A DNA stretch of 53,463 bases from an uncultured Lachnospiraceae bacterium (GTDB taxonomy: Bacteria; Bacillota; Clostridia; Lachnospirales; Lachnospiraceae): assembly GCA_947367855.1 (NCBI GenBank), contig CANBFE010000028.1, positions 1-53,463 on the forward strand, in the 5' to 3' direction. The first letter of the stretch is position 1; every line of letters begins with the position of its first letter. Position numbers and translations under genes: made by a program. The notes under the pieces are model-generated. The model had not been told where the DNA came from. It saw only the letters and a program-made list of their open reading frames with translations, and searched no databases. Below are positions 25,676-34,127 of this stretch, piece by piece.

Positions 25676-27157
25676 TTATCCCTCTTTCTCAAGTTCTATA
25701 TATTTTCTCAGCACAAAATGCATGCAGGTCCCTTCGTCTTCCCTGCTGGTGGCCCAGATGTAGCCTCCGTGATCCTCAATGATTTTCTTTACGATGGACA
25801 GGCCTATCCCGCTGCCGCCCTGGGCGGAATTTCTGGATGCATCCGTGCGGTAAAAGCGCTCAAATATTTTGGGCAGGTCTTTCTGGGCAATGCCCTTGCC
25901 ATTGTCCTCTATCTCAATCCGGATGGAGTCCGCCTCGTCCAGAATTCTGATATCTATGGCTCCCCGGCTCTTATCCATATATTTCACACTGTTGCTGATT
26001 ATGTTATTGATGACCTTCTTCATCTGCTCCGGGTCAGCAATGACAATCGTGTCAGGCGCTGCCAGGTTGGAATAATTCAGCCGTATATTTCTCTGCTCCA
26101 GATCCAGCCCAACCTCTTCCACGCAGTCTCCGAAATAATCCCCGACATTTATGCGGTGGAAATTATAGGGGATCCTGTTGTTGTCAATGCCGGAGTAATA
26201 GGTCAGCTCATTGATCAGCCTTTCCATGTCATTGGCCTTGTTGTAAATGGTCTTGATGTATTTGTCCATCTTCTCCGGGGTTACCGCCACGCCGTCCATG
26301 ATGCCTTCCACATATCCCTTGATGGCAGTGATGGGCGTCTTAAGGTCATGCGAAATATTGCTTACCAGTTCCCGGTTCTGCCTCTCGCTCTCCCGGCTCT
26401 CCTGGGCGTTTTCCTTCAGCCTCAGACGCATATCCTCATAATTCCGGTACAGATCCCCGATCTCCCCTCCGGCGTCCGTCTCCAGAATGTAATCAAAATT
26501 TCCCTCCTTGATCCTGCGCATGGCCACGTTCAGCTCATTGATGGGGTTAAAGACGCCTCTGTGGATCCATCTGGTGAGCATCAGGCCCGTAAAGATCAGA
26601 ATCAGAAAAATAGCAACAAACATGTCCACCAACAGCTTCCTGGAGATCAGGGAATTAACCTTGGTAACCACAAAGGCGCTCCCTCTGCTGCCGTCTGGAA
26701 AAGGAAAATCCACTGACTTTACAAACTTGTCCAGGTCGTCAAAATAGATGCCGGAATCCTCCGCCGCCTCCGTCCGTCCATAATCAGGCAGCCTGGGAAA
26801 GATGGCTTTCGCCGCCTCCTCGTTCCCGGCATAGTAGATTTCCCCTTCTTTTCTCACAATAATGTAGGTGGTCTTACGGACTATCTGGCTGCTCACCGTC
26901 TCCAGATATTCCTTATCCGCAAGCCTGAAGGGGTCTTCCGCCACCTGCCTCTTCAACGTCAGAAAAACGCTGTCCGTGGCATCTGCCACCTCCCGCATAT
27001 TCTCCGTCATTGCCGTGTAGTCAAGCTCGTCTATGGGAAACCCCTTCTGAATGTTCATCAGATAAAGCCCGATTCCGCAGAATGCCAACGCTGTCAGCAC
27101 CAGCGGCAGGGCTATGATGGTCACAAATGTAACCCGCAGCCTCGTTCTGAATTTCAT
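25676..27157 (-). CDS. Membrane sensor histidine kinase
   Basis: The 493-residue kinase has a membrane segment at about residues 9-35, an extracellular domain of about 140 residues, a second segment near 177-195, a HAMP region, a dimerization helix with His270 in SHDLKTP, and an ATPase domain (NNIISNSVKYMD, DNGKGIAQKDLPKIFERFYR, GSGIGLSIVKKI). The sensor domain is larger than in VanS of the vanA type, so its signal may differ. The ATG at 27157 has GAAGGGA upstream; a longer form from 27181 has a poorer site. It precedes the response regulator and is divergent from the VanG-type ligase. Confidence 0.92.
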   Translation of the reverse strand: MKFRTRLRVTFVTIIALPLVLTALAFCGIGLYLMNIQKGFPIDELDYTAMTENMREVADATDSVFLTLKRQVAEDPFRLADKEYLETVSSQIVRKTTYIIVRKEGEIYYAGNEEAAKAIFPRLPDYGRTEAAEDSGIYFDDLDKFVKSVDFPFPDGSRGSAFVVTKVNSLISRKLLVDMFVAIFLILIFTGLMLTRWIHRGVFNPINELNVAMRRIKEGNFDYILETDAGGEIGDLYRNYEDMRLRLKENAQESRESERQNRELVSNISHDLKTPITAIKGYVEGIMDGVAVTPEKMDKYIKTIYNKANDMERLINELTYYSGIDNNRIPYNFHRINVGDYFGDCVEEVGLDLEQRNIRLNYSNLAAPDTIVIADPEQMKKVINNIISNSVKYMDKSRGAIDIRILDEADSIRIEIEDNGKGIAQKDLPKIFERFYRTDASRNSAQGGSGIGLSIVKKIIEDHGGYIWATSREDEGTCMHFVLRKYIELEKEG

Positions 27158-27219
27158 AACCCTGTTCCCTTCTTCCGGCATCCTGGTCAGACACTGCCTT
27201 TCCTGCCTGGAATACGGTT

Positions 27220-27243
27220 ATTATATCATATTCCGTTCCGGAA
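27220..27243 (-). promoter_or_regulatory. Possible kinase-regulator promoter with a TTCCG inverted repeat
   Basis: On the minus strand a -10 TATAAT is at 27220-27225. Upstream lies TTCCG-TTC-CGGAA (27231-27243), where the -35 would be, but the best -35 (ATATTT) is weak. An activator binding the repeat would explain this. The divergent ligase promoter in 27158-27373 is not clear. Confidence 0.45.
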
Positions 27244-27373
27244 AATATTAAATAAGGAAAAAATATAATTAAAAAACTCTTAAAAGTATTTTTCTATTTA
27301 CTTTTCCTCTCTTTAGTTGTAGGATAAAAGGGCGCGGATGACCTGCGCAATCATATCAAGAAAGGACTTTATC

Positions 27374-28420
27374 ATGGAAAAATTGAATGTTGCCGTTTTT
27401 TTTGGAGGCTGTTCTCCCGAATATAGCGTGTCCCTGTCCTCTGCTTCCGGTGTCATCCTGAATCTGGACCGTGAAAAATACAATCCGGTTTTAATCGGCA
27501 TTACGCAGAAAGGTTCCTGGTACCATTATACCGGTTCTGTGGATAAGCTGTTGAACGACACCTGGCATAATTCCCAGGACTGTGTTCCTGCCGTACTTTC
27601 CCCCAACCGGGGCGAAAAACGGCTGCTCCTGCTGAAGGAGGAGGGTGTGGAGAGCATCTCCCTGGATATTGCCTTCCCGGTGCTCCACGGCTGCAACGGT
27701 GAGGACGGTACCCTGCAGGGGCTGTTGGAACTGGTGGGCCTCCCAGTGGCAGGCTGCGGTACCCTGGCCTCCGCCCTTGGCATGGACAAGGACCGGGCCC
27801 ACAGGCTGGTGAGTCTGAAAGGTGTGCGCATCCCCAGGCATGTGGTTCTGGAGAAAGACGTCTCCCTGAAGCAGGCAGAAGCCTTTGCTGAGGAAATCGG
27901 CTATCCCCTTTATGTGAAGCCGGTAAAAGCCGGTTCTTCCTATGGCATTACCAGGATCTCCGGCAGGGAACAGCTCTCCGAAGCTGTTTCCCTGGCTTTC
28001 CAGTACGATACCCAGGTGCTTCTGGAGGAAAATATCGAAGGCTTCGAGGTAGGCTGTGCCGTTCTCGGAAACGGGGAACTTATAACCGGGGAAGTGGATG
28101 AGATCGAGCTCTCCGGCGGTTTCTTTGACTTTACGGAGAAGTATACGCTGAAGACCTCCGCCATCCATGTGCCTGCCAGGATTTCCGATTCCAAAGCTGC
28201 AGAAATCAAGGAAACTGCAAAATGTATTTACAAAGCCCTGGGCTGCCGCGGCTTCGCAAGGGTGGACATGTTTCTTACCCCTGCAGGGGACGTAATTTTC
28301 AACGAAGTCAACACCATTCCGGGCTTCACGGATCACAGCCGCTATCCCGGCATGATGAAGGCTGCAGGATATACCTTCCGCCAGGTTCTCACAAGGATTC
28401 TGGAGCTGGCCCTGGAGTGA
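27374..28420 (+). CDS. vanG: VanG-type D-Ala:D-Ser ligase
   Basis: The 348-residue ATP-grasp enzyme matches VanG in layout: FFGGCSPEYSVSLSSASGV at the N-terminus, FPVLHGCNGEDGTLQGLLELVG, MDKDRAHRLVSLKG, the ATP-binding PLYVKPVKAGSSYGI, and FNEVNTIPGFTDHSRYPGM. Its omega-loop motif EKYTLKT agrees with VanG and other D-Ala:D-Ser ligases and differs from typical D-Ala:D-Ala ligases. It would make D-Ala-D-Ser for pentapeptide precursors with lower glycopeptide affinity. The ATG at 27374 follows AAGAAAGGA by 8 bases. A racemase gene follows, but no VanXY. D-Ser preference is inferred from similarity; the family also includes silent chromosomal versions. Confidence 0.92.
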   Translation: MEKLNVAVFFGGCSPEYSVSLSSASGVILNLDREKYNPVLIGITQKGSWYHYTGSVDKLLNDTWHNSQDCVPAVLSPNRGEKRLLLLKEEGVESISLDIAFPVLHGCNGEDGTLQGLLELVGLPVAGCGTLASALGMDKDRAHRLVSLKGVRIPRHVVLEKDVSLKQAEAFAEEIGYPLYVKPVKAGSSYGITRISGREQLSEAVSLAFQYDTQVLLEENIEGFEVGCAVLGNGELITGEVDEIELSGGFFDFTEKYTLKTSAIHVPARISDSKAAEIKETAKCIYKALGCRGFARVDMFLTPAGDVIFNEVNTIPGFTDHSRYPGMMKAAGYTFRQVLTRILELALE

Positions 28421-28453
28421 AACGGCTGTGGTCATACCTGCAATATCATAAAC

Positions 28454-28495
28454 GGGCTGTCACATCCTGAACTATAATCCCTGATGTGACGGCCC
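28454..28495 (+). terminator. Hairpin between ligase and racemase genes
   Basis: GGGCTGTCACATC (28454-28466) pairs with GATGTGACGGCCC (28483-28495) with one mismatch, followed by CATTTT. The T run is short, so partial termination or attenuation between the two genes is likely. Confidence 0.7.
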
Positions 28496-28519
28496 CATTT
28501 TCAAAATGGAGGAATGCAG

Positions 28520-31135
28520 ATGCGCACTCAAAAAAATTACGGCGGGCTGGACAGATTCCGAATTGCTGCCGCCCTGCTTGTAGTCGCAATCCATACTTCC
28601 CCTCTCGCTGCCTTAAACGAGGGGGCTGATTTTTTTCTCACCAGAGTTCTGGCCAGGATTGCCGTTCCCTTTTTCTTTATGGTCACAGGCCAGTTTGTGG
28701 CAGCGGGTCTGTTGACCCCTTCGGTCAAAAGCACTGCCCGATTTCATAAGTTTTTGTTAAAGACCGGGCTGCTGTATGTTTTTTGCATCCTGCTCTATCT
28801 GCCCATCGGCATCTATGCGGAACACTATAAGGACATTAACTTTAGTTCGGCATTACGCATGATTATATTTGACGGAACGTTTTATCATCTGTGGTATTTT
28901 CCGGCCTGTATCCTGGGAATCCTGTTGGTGCGCCTTATGAGCCGGTTTTTTAGCCTCAAAGGCATAACCGCAGTCTCTGCCGTCCTGTATGTAATCGGCC
29001 TCCTGGGAGACAGCTATTATGGCCTGATTCAGAAAGTCCCTGCCCTGGAAGCCGTTTATGAATTCGGCTTTGCCATTTTTTCCTATACCCGCAACGGTCT
29101 GTTTCTGGCGCCGATTTTTCTGGTTATGGGCATGTGGGCCGCAACGGCAGACGAAAGAGGACAGCAGGAGGAAAATTCCCTGTCCTTCTGCTGCATGGGC
29201 CTGGCCCTCTCCTTCCTTATGATGACAGGAGAAGCATTTCTTCTGAGGCATTTTGAGCTGCAGAGACATGACAGCATGTATCTGGCACTGATACCTGTTA
29301 TGTTTTTCCTGTACCAGTTTTTGCTGTGTTTCAGAACGGAATCAAAAAAAGGGTTCCGCAGCGCCGCCATGTGGATCTATATCCTGCATCCGGCTTTTAT
29401 CGTTGTGGTCAGGGGCCTTGCCAGACCGCTTGGTTTAACCGGTCTGCTGGTGGAAAATAATCTGGTTCATTATTTTGCCGTGGCCGTGTTGTCGGCTGCC
29501 GCCGGATTTCTCATGGCATATATTCAGGGCAAGGCAAATCTCTCCAGACTTCTGCCCTCACTGGCAGGAGGCCGAAAAACGGCTCCCGGAAACGGCAGAC
29601 CCGCCGCCGGGAAGAAAACCGGAGGAAACTTCCGCCCTGACGAACCGGAAGGAGAATTCGCAGAGGAGGAGCTGCCGGATTCGGAATTCTACGAAAACTT
29701 TGAGGACTGGGACAGGGAAGACCCGGGATTTGACGACAGGCTTTCGGATGATGCTGACCAGGAGGAACTTGAGCCCCCCGAAGAGGACGACATGGCAGAA
29801 GACGAATTTGCCCCCATATCCGTCACCCCCCTTCAGACATGCCCGGCAGTACTGCAGAAACAGAAGACTCAGAATCCCCCCGCATCCCCCGCAGAAGAGC
29901 CGGACGAAGAATTGCCCCGGGCAGAGGCGGAATGTTCCCGGGCCTGGATTGAACTGAGTCCAGATGCCCTGGAGCAGAATGTAGCCTTCTTCCTCTCCCG
30001 TCTCCCCCATGGCTGCCGACTGATGCCTGCCGTCAAGGCGGACGGCTACGGACACGGTATCGTCCTGATTTCCAGGATGCTCAGCCGCCTGGGAGTAAAC
30101 GCATTCTGTGTTGCCTGTATTTCCGAGGGCATTGTCCTGAGAAAAGCCGGTATTCCGGGCGAAATCCTGATCCTGGGCTATACTTCCCCTGAGGATTTTC
30201 CGCTGCTTCGCAAATACCGTCTGACCCAGACCGTTGTGGATTATGCCTACGCCCGCAGGATGAATCAGTTTCAGGCACGGCTCCATGTACATATCGGAAT
30301 CGATACCGGAATGCACCGTCTGGGCATACGCTGTGAAAATATAGAAGAGATCACTGCCATTTACAGGATGGAAAATCTGAAAATAGACGGTTTGTTTACC
30401 CATCTATGCGCCAGTGATTCTCCTCATCCCCAACACAGGTCCTTTACCTACAGCCAGATCCGGGCCTTTTACCAGGTAATCGATATTTTGAAGGAGGAGG
30501 GCTATCCCTGTCCCGGACTCCACCTGCTAGCAAGCTATGGTATCCTGAATCTGCTGCCTGACAGGACCGCTACGGAACAGCAGTCCAGGCATCCCTCCGC
30601 CAGCCGCGCCGGACTGGATGCGGACACGCTTGCCGCAGATTATGTCCGTCCCGGTATCGCGCTTTACGGTGTGCTCAGCACCCCCACGGACCAGAATATC
30701 TGGAAGGATTCCCTGAAACCTGTTCTGACCCTGAAGGCAAAGGTTACCTCGGTACGCCCTCTGTATGCAGGGGAATCCGTTGGATATGGAATTACCTACA
30801 CCGCCGAACAGGATATGCAGATCGCAGCCGTCTCCATCGGCTACGCTGACGGACTGCCCAGGGAACTCTCCAACGGCAGAGGGTATGTGCTGATCAACGG
30901 CCGCAGGGCACCCATTATCGGCAGAATCTGCATGGACCAGTCCATTGTGGATGTCAGCGGAATTCCCAATGTCCGCAGCGGAATCGACGCCGTCATTATC
31001 GGCCGTTCAGGAAAAGAAGAGATCACTGCCGCGCAGATTGCAGAGCAGTGCGGAACCATCACCCACGAGATACTGACAGGGCTGGCGGAACGCCTTGGAA
31101 GGGTGGAGGGCCCGCGAAACCAGAACAAACACTAA
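28520..31135 (+). CDS. vanT: VanT-type membrane serine/alanine racemase with acidic linker
   Basis: The protein (871 residues) has an acyltransferase-3-like membrane domain (about 1-340, starting with the VanT-like GLDRFRIAAALLVVAIH), a long linker (about 344-472) rich in Asp and Glu, and an alanine-racemase domain (about 473-871) with the PLP lysine at 506 (AVKADGYGHG) and late IGYADGLPRELSNGRG. VanT converts L-Ser to D-Ser for D-Ala:D-Ser ligases, and its membrane part may take up serine. At the position of Asn696 in VanT-G (Tyr354 in alanine racemases) this protein has His849. VanT-G is about 710 residues, so the linker is extra. The ATG at 28520 has GGAGG 7 bases before it; an ATG at 28514 is too close. 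Confidence 0.93.
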   Translation: MRTQKNYGGLDRFRIAAALLVVAIHTSPLAALNEGADFFLTRVLARIAVPFFFMVTGQFVAAGLLTPSVKSTARFHKFLLKTGLLYVFCILLYLPIGIYAEHYKDINFSSALRMIIFDGTFYHLWYFPACILGILLVRLMSRFFSLKGITAVSAVLYVIGLLGDSYYGLIQKVPALEAVYEFGFAIFSYTRNGLFLAPIFLVMGMWAATADERGQQEENSLSFCCMGLALSFLMMTGEAFLLRHFELQRHDSMYLALIPVMFFLYQFLLCFRTESKKGFRSAAMWIYILHPAFIVVVRGLARPLGLTGLLVENNLVHYFAVAVLSAAAGFLMAYIQGKANLSRLLPSLAGGRKTAPGNGRPAAGKKTGGNFRPDEPEGEFAEEELPDSEFYENFEDWDREDPGFDDRLSDDADQEELEPPEEDDMAEDEFAPISVTPLQTCPAVLQKQKTQNPPASPAEEPDEELPRAEAECSRAWIELSPDALEQNVAFFLSRLPHGCRLMPAVKADGYGHGIVLISRMLSRLGVNAFCVACISEGIVLRKAGIPGEILILGYTSPEDFPLLRKYRLTQTVVDYAYARRMNQFQARLHVHIGIDTGMHRLGIRCENIEEITAIYRMENLKIDGLFTHLCASDSPHPQHRSFTYSQIRAFYQVIDILKEEGYPCPGLHLLASYGILNLLPDRTATEQQSRHPSASRAGLDADTLAADYVRPGIALYGVLSTPTDQNIWKDSLKPVLTLKAKVTSVRPLYAGESVGYGITYTAEQDMQIAAVSIGYADGLPRELSNGRGYVLINGRRAPIIGRICMDQSIVDVSGIPNVRSGIDAVIIGRSGKEEITAAQIAEQCGTITHEILTGLAERLGRVEGPRNQNKH

Positions 31136-31161
31136 AATTTTTCTTATCTTGCTTTTTTCTG

Positions 31162-31207
31162 TTGACAAACCTGAAAAAAGCATTATAATAAAATAGTAAT
31201 CGTTACT
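31162..31207 (+). promoter_or_regulatory. PerR-like gene promoter and operator
   Basis: TTGACA (31162-31167) and TATAAT (31184-31189) are 16 bases apart. Just downstream, AGTAA-TCG-TTACT (31195-31207) is a perfect inverted repeat of the kind bound by Fur/PerR/Zur regulators, suggesting autorepression of the three-gene oxidative-stress set. Confidence 0.75.
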
Positions 31208-31227
31208 GTTATTTAAAGGAGCGCGGG

Positions 31228-31623
31228 ATGACTGTACAAAAATTCAGCAGACAGCGTCAGCTGATAAAAGAGTTTCTGATAACCAGAAAGGATCACCCCA
31301 CTGCGGATATTGTTTACCAGAATGTCCGCATGCAGAATCCTAATATCAGTCTTGGGACTGTTTACCGCAATCTCACACGGCTTGCGGAGAACGGCGAAAT
31401 AATCCGCCTGAATGTGGGAGACGGCTCAGACCATTTTGATGCCGATATCTCTCCCCACTACCATTTTGTCTGCTGCGCATGCGGCAGCGTCACGGACCTG
31501 GATGCTGATCCGGATCAGATTGACGCCCTGAATGCCCTGGCAGCTGAAGGATTTGAGGGACATGTGGCAGGACATATAACGTATTTCTATGGTACCTGCC
31601 AGAATTGCACCTGTTCCTGTTAA
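31228..31623 (+). CDS. perR: Fur-family regulator, PerR-like
   Basis: The 131-residue protein has an N-terminal winged helix (about 1-80, PTADIVYQNVRMQNPNISLGTVYRNL) and a dimerization/metal domain with DISPHYHFVCCACG and a C-terminal CQNCTCSC, giving two zinc-type CxxC pairs. PerR senses peroxide through an iron site and represses peroxide defence genes. The following genes are rubrerythrin and rubredoxin, which fits PerR better than iron (Fur) or zinc (Zur) control. The gene is named on context and should be read as PerR-like. It starts at 31228 with AAAGGAGCG upstream and has its own promoter and operator. Confidence 0.88.
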   Translation: MTVQKFSRQRQLIKEFLITRKDHPTADIVYQNVRMQNPNISLGTVYRNLTRLAENGEIIRLNVGDGSDHFDADISPHYHFVCCACGSVTDLDADPDQIDALNALAAEGFEGHVAGHITYFYGTCQNCTCSC

Positions 31624-31672
31624 TTTCATGATTCCGGCAATTCAAAATTCAAAATAAAAAGGAGATTCTATT

Positions 31673-32212
31673 ATGAAGTATGTATGTCAAGTATGCGGTT
31701 ATGTTCACGAAGGAGATGCAGCACCTGCTGAATGCCCCATCTGCCATGCTCCCGCCGAGAAATTCACTGTTCAGGCAGGCGAGAAGACCTGGGCTGCAGA
31801 GCATGTTGTAGGCGTTGCACAGGGCGTATCCGAGGACATTATCAAAGATCTGCGCGCCAACTTTGAGGGAGAGTGCTCTGAGGTTGGTATGTATCTGGCT
31901 ATGGCAAGAGTTGCGCACAGGGAAGGCTATCCTGAGATCGGCCTGTACTGGGAGAAGGCTGCTTACGAAGAAGCTGAGCATGCTGCAAAGTTTGCAGAGC
32001 TGCTTGGCGAGGTTGTTACCGACTCCACCAAGAAGAATCTGGAGATGAGAGTTGACGCTGAGAACGGCGCTACCGCCGGCAAGTTTGACCTGGCTAAGAG
32101 AGCCAAGGCTGCCAATCTGGATGCAATCCATGATACCGTTCATGAGATGGCAAGAGATGAGGCCAGACACGGAAAGGCCTTCGAAGGCCTGCTGAAGAGG
32201 TATTTCGGCTAA
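31673..32212 (+). CDS. rbr: Rubrerythrin
   Basis: The 179-residue protein starts with a rubredoxin-like CQVCGY and CPICHAP pair (Cys residues 5/8 and 23/26 region), followed by a four-helix diiron domain with EXXH-type ligands (EGECSEVGMYL, EEAEHAAKFAELLGE, DEARHGKAF). Rubrerythrin reduces hydrogen peroxide in anaerobes using electrons from rubredoxin. The rubredoxin-like domain is at the N-terminus, the reverse rubrerythrin arrangement common in Clostridia. An AAAAGGAG site precedes it. It lies between the PerR-like gene and rubredoxin, and likely works with the latter. Confidence 0.95.
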   Translation: MKYVCQVCGYVHEGDAAPAECPICHAPAEKFTVQAGEKTWAAEHVVGVAQGVSEDIIKDLRANFEGECSEVGMYLAMARVAHREGYPEIGLYWEKAAYEEAEHAAKFAELLGEVVTDSTKKNLEMRVDAENGATAGKFDLAKRAKAANLDAIHDTVHEMARDEARHGKAFEGLLKRYFG

Positions 32213-32281
32213 AGTGAATGAACAATTGCCTGTTAAAGAAATATAAATAAAAAGTTTAATGATTGAAAGGAGACTATTACC

Positions 32282-32455
32282 ATGCAGAAATATTTTTGTA
32301 ATCCCTGTGGTTATACCTATGATCCTGAGAAAGGTGATCCCGATCACGGCATTGCTCCCGGAACCAAATTTGAGGATCTTCCCGATGACTGGTGCTGCCC
32401 TCTCTGCGGCGTGAACAAGAGCATGTTCCAGCCCTGCATCGATAATTACAATTAA
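32282..32455 (+). CDS. rd: Rubredoxin
   Basis: This short gene encodes 57 residues (MQKYFCNPCGY..., ending IDNYN). It has the two Cys pairs of rubredoxin, CNPCG and CPLCG, with conserved FEDLPDDWCCP, so it holds a single iron. It follows rubrerythrin by 69 bp with GAAAGGAG before the ATG. Rubredoxin passes electrons to rubrerythrin. Its start and end were read directly, because it is below usual length cut-offs. Confidence 0.95.
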   Translation: MQKYFCNPCGYTYDPEKGDPDHGIAPGTKFEDLPDDWCCPLCGVNKSMFQPCIDNYN

Positions 32456-32489
32456 TACAAAAGCAACAAATAAATCCATATTATAAATT

Positions 32490-32533
32490 AAGCCATTAAC
32501 TGTGGGTAGAAACTCATAGTTAATGGCTTTTTG
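32490..32533 (+). terminator. Terminator after rubredoxin
   Basis: AAGCCATTAACT (32490-32501) pairs perfectly with AGTTAATGGCTT (32518-32529), followed by TTTT. It lies just before the convergent AbiEii gene and marks the border to the AT-rich segment. Confidence 0.9.
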
Positions 32534-32572
32534 TTGTGTTTACAAATAAAATTAGCTGTTAATGATTTCACC

Positions 32573-33469
32573 TTATATCCACTCGCCATTATTGGCAGAC
32601 CATTTTGAGGTAAATTCTTTGCCCCCGACCGCCGCTGTAAATGGTTTTGTCAAGAACGCTTTTATTGTTTTTAGTACGGTACTGTAGTCATCTGTTTTCA
32701 TGTCGATTTTACGGACAAAGGCTTTCCATTTTTTCTGCATTGCTGTATCTTTATCGAAACTCATAACTTGTTCAAACTGTTCTACCGTAAAATTGTGCTC
32801 ACGGTTCTTAAAGGTTTCTCCGAGTGCTTCAGTCAGCACATTACCGTCAAAATTAAATTTATTTGCAAGATAATAAATATCGTAATAGTCTTTCATGCGG
32901 CTGGAAAATTCCATAAGGCCTAGGATAGCATCAATTTTTTCGGCTATCGTTGTTTCAAGAGAATATGTATTAACTGTCGGTGCAGTAAAATCGTCAAGCT
33001 GCGTCGGAATCCTCCGCTTCTGCTGCTTCGGTACAATAACATCACCTACGCCGAAATCAATACTGAACGGTGTTTTCGTATTCTTGATTTGAGCCACAAG
33101 GGAAACTCCAATGCCGGTGTACTTTTTTGCAACGGCAATAGGGGCAATGTTTTTAATCTCAAAGTTCACAAAATCATTGTTTGTGGGCGTGGAGATAATT
33201 GTTTCTATTACAGTCTGTAGCCGTTCGGGAGTATTAGGAACATTTCGAAGAAGAAAGTCAACATCTACCGTCACACGGCTGTCAAATTCGGTAACAGAAT
33301 AAATGAACAGCCCACCTTTCAGCACAAGATTTTCCGCATATTTTGATTTTTCCAAACGGCGAAGAAATTCCTCTTGACAGAAAAGTTGCAGGCAAAGCTG
33401 ATAGCTTCTTCCACTTTCTTTTGCCTTGTTTTTCAATCTTGCAAGCACGGACGCAGCCATATCAGCCAT
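32573..33469 (-). CDS. abiEii: AbiEii/AbiGii-family nucleotidyltransferase toxin
   Basis: The 298-residue protein has the AbiEii nucleotidyltransferase motifs: VLKGGLFIYSV (Gly52-Gly53), then a DVDF acid pair (Asp69 and Asp71) followed by Leu-Leu-Arg, and later an EKIDAILGL and DYYDIYYLA segment. AbiEii toxins are the killing half of a type IV toxin-antitoxin system that blocks phage growth by abortive infection; they modify nucleic acid or tRNA with nucleotides. It overlaps its antitoxin gene by 8 bases, with the antitoxin first, as expected. The AT content is higher than in the surrounding core genes, so transfer is likely. Confidence 0.92.
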   Translation of the reverse strand: MADMAASVLARLKNKAKESGRSYQLCLQLFCQEEFLRRLEKSKYAENLVLKGGLFIYSVTEFDSRVTVDVDFLLRNVPNTPERLQTVIETIISTPTNNDFVNFEIKNIAPIAVAKKYTGIGVSLVAQIKNTKTPFSIDFGVGDVIVPKQQKRRIPTQLDDFTAPTVNTYSLETTIAEKIDAILGLMEFSSRMKDYYDIYYLANKFNFDGNVLTEALGETFKNREHNFTVEQFEQVMSFDKDTAMQKKWKAFVRKIDMKTDDYSTVLKTIKAFLTKPFTAAVGGKEFTSKWSANNGEWI

Positions 33470-34067
33470 TTAGCAGCACCTCCATAAGTTCTGTGACTTT
33501 TTTATAAACCCTAAGTTTTTTAGCATACACAGAAAGATTTTGCAGATTTTTATTTGTATCATTCGCATAGGCATTAAGTGCCTTGCTGAATATTTCATTA
33601 TCAAGTCTGGAACGATATTTAAAGCAATCACAAATTGCACGTTCACGGTCATAAACAGACAGAGTAACACCGTCAAAATCATCTGTTGTTTTACCCAATT
33701 CATAAAGTTCTGGCGGCACATAATAGGCTTGAAGCGATAGCTCGTCTACATCAAGTTTCTTTCTTGACATAGAACGAGGAACGGCTATCGACCATTTTCT
33801 TGGGGTAAAGTCACTATATCCATAGTGAAACAAAGCCGACTCTACACAGACAATTCCTTTTGGAATGAGTGTGGAGATGAGTTGAGCTTCTGATATTTCC
33901 TGTATATCTGCAAGACGGTAATAACCGTGCCTGACACGTTCAAGGAAACCGCTATTACACAAATTAACAACATCCGCAGACCGCATTCCGGCAGCAATAA
34001 AATCAGCCGATTTTACGATTCCGCCTTTTATTGTAATCACTTCTTTGGCAAGTTTTTGATTATCCAT
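33462..34067 (-). CDS. abiEi: AbiEi-family antitoxin (transcriptional repressor)
   Basis: The 201-residue protein has an N-terminal winged-helix-like domain (about 1-70, IKGGIVKSADFIAAGMRSADVVNLCNSGFLERVRHGYYRL) and a C-terminal antitoxin domain with LSVYDRERAICDCFKYRSRLD. In AbiE systems this protein represses its own promoter and counters the AbiEii toxin. It is the first gene of the pair and overlaps the toxin by 8 bases. A perfect 12-bp inverted repeat lies at the -35 end of its promoter (34158-34191), the expected operator. Confidence 0.9.
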   Translation of the reverse strand: MDNQKLAKEVITIKGGIVKSADFIAAGMRSADVVNLCNSGFLERVRHGYYRLADIQEISEAQLISTLIPKGIVCVESALFHYGYSDFTPRKWSIAVPRSMSRKKLDVDELSLQAYYVPPELYELGKTTDDFDGVTLSVYDRERAICDCFKYRSRLDNEIFSKALNAYANDTNKNLQNLSVYAKKLRVYKKVTELMEVLLNG

Positions 34068-34127
34068 TCATTCACCTGCTTTAATCAAATAATTCAAGCA
34101 CAGTTTTTTGTTTCTGTGTGTATATTT

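Noticed and set aside
24907..31135. A complete vanG operon
   Set aside because: No VanXY, VanX or VanY gene is present, and the kinase-regulator pair has not been shown to be VanSR.
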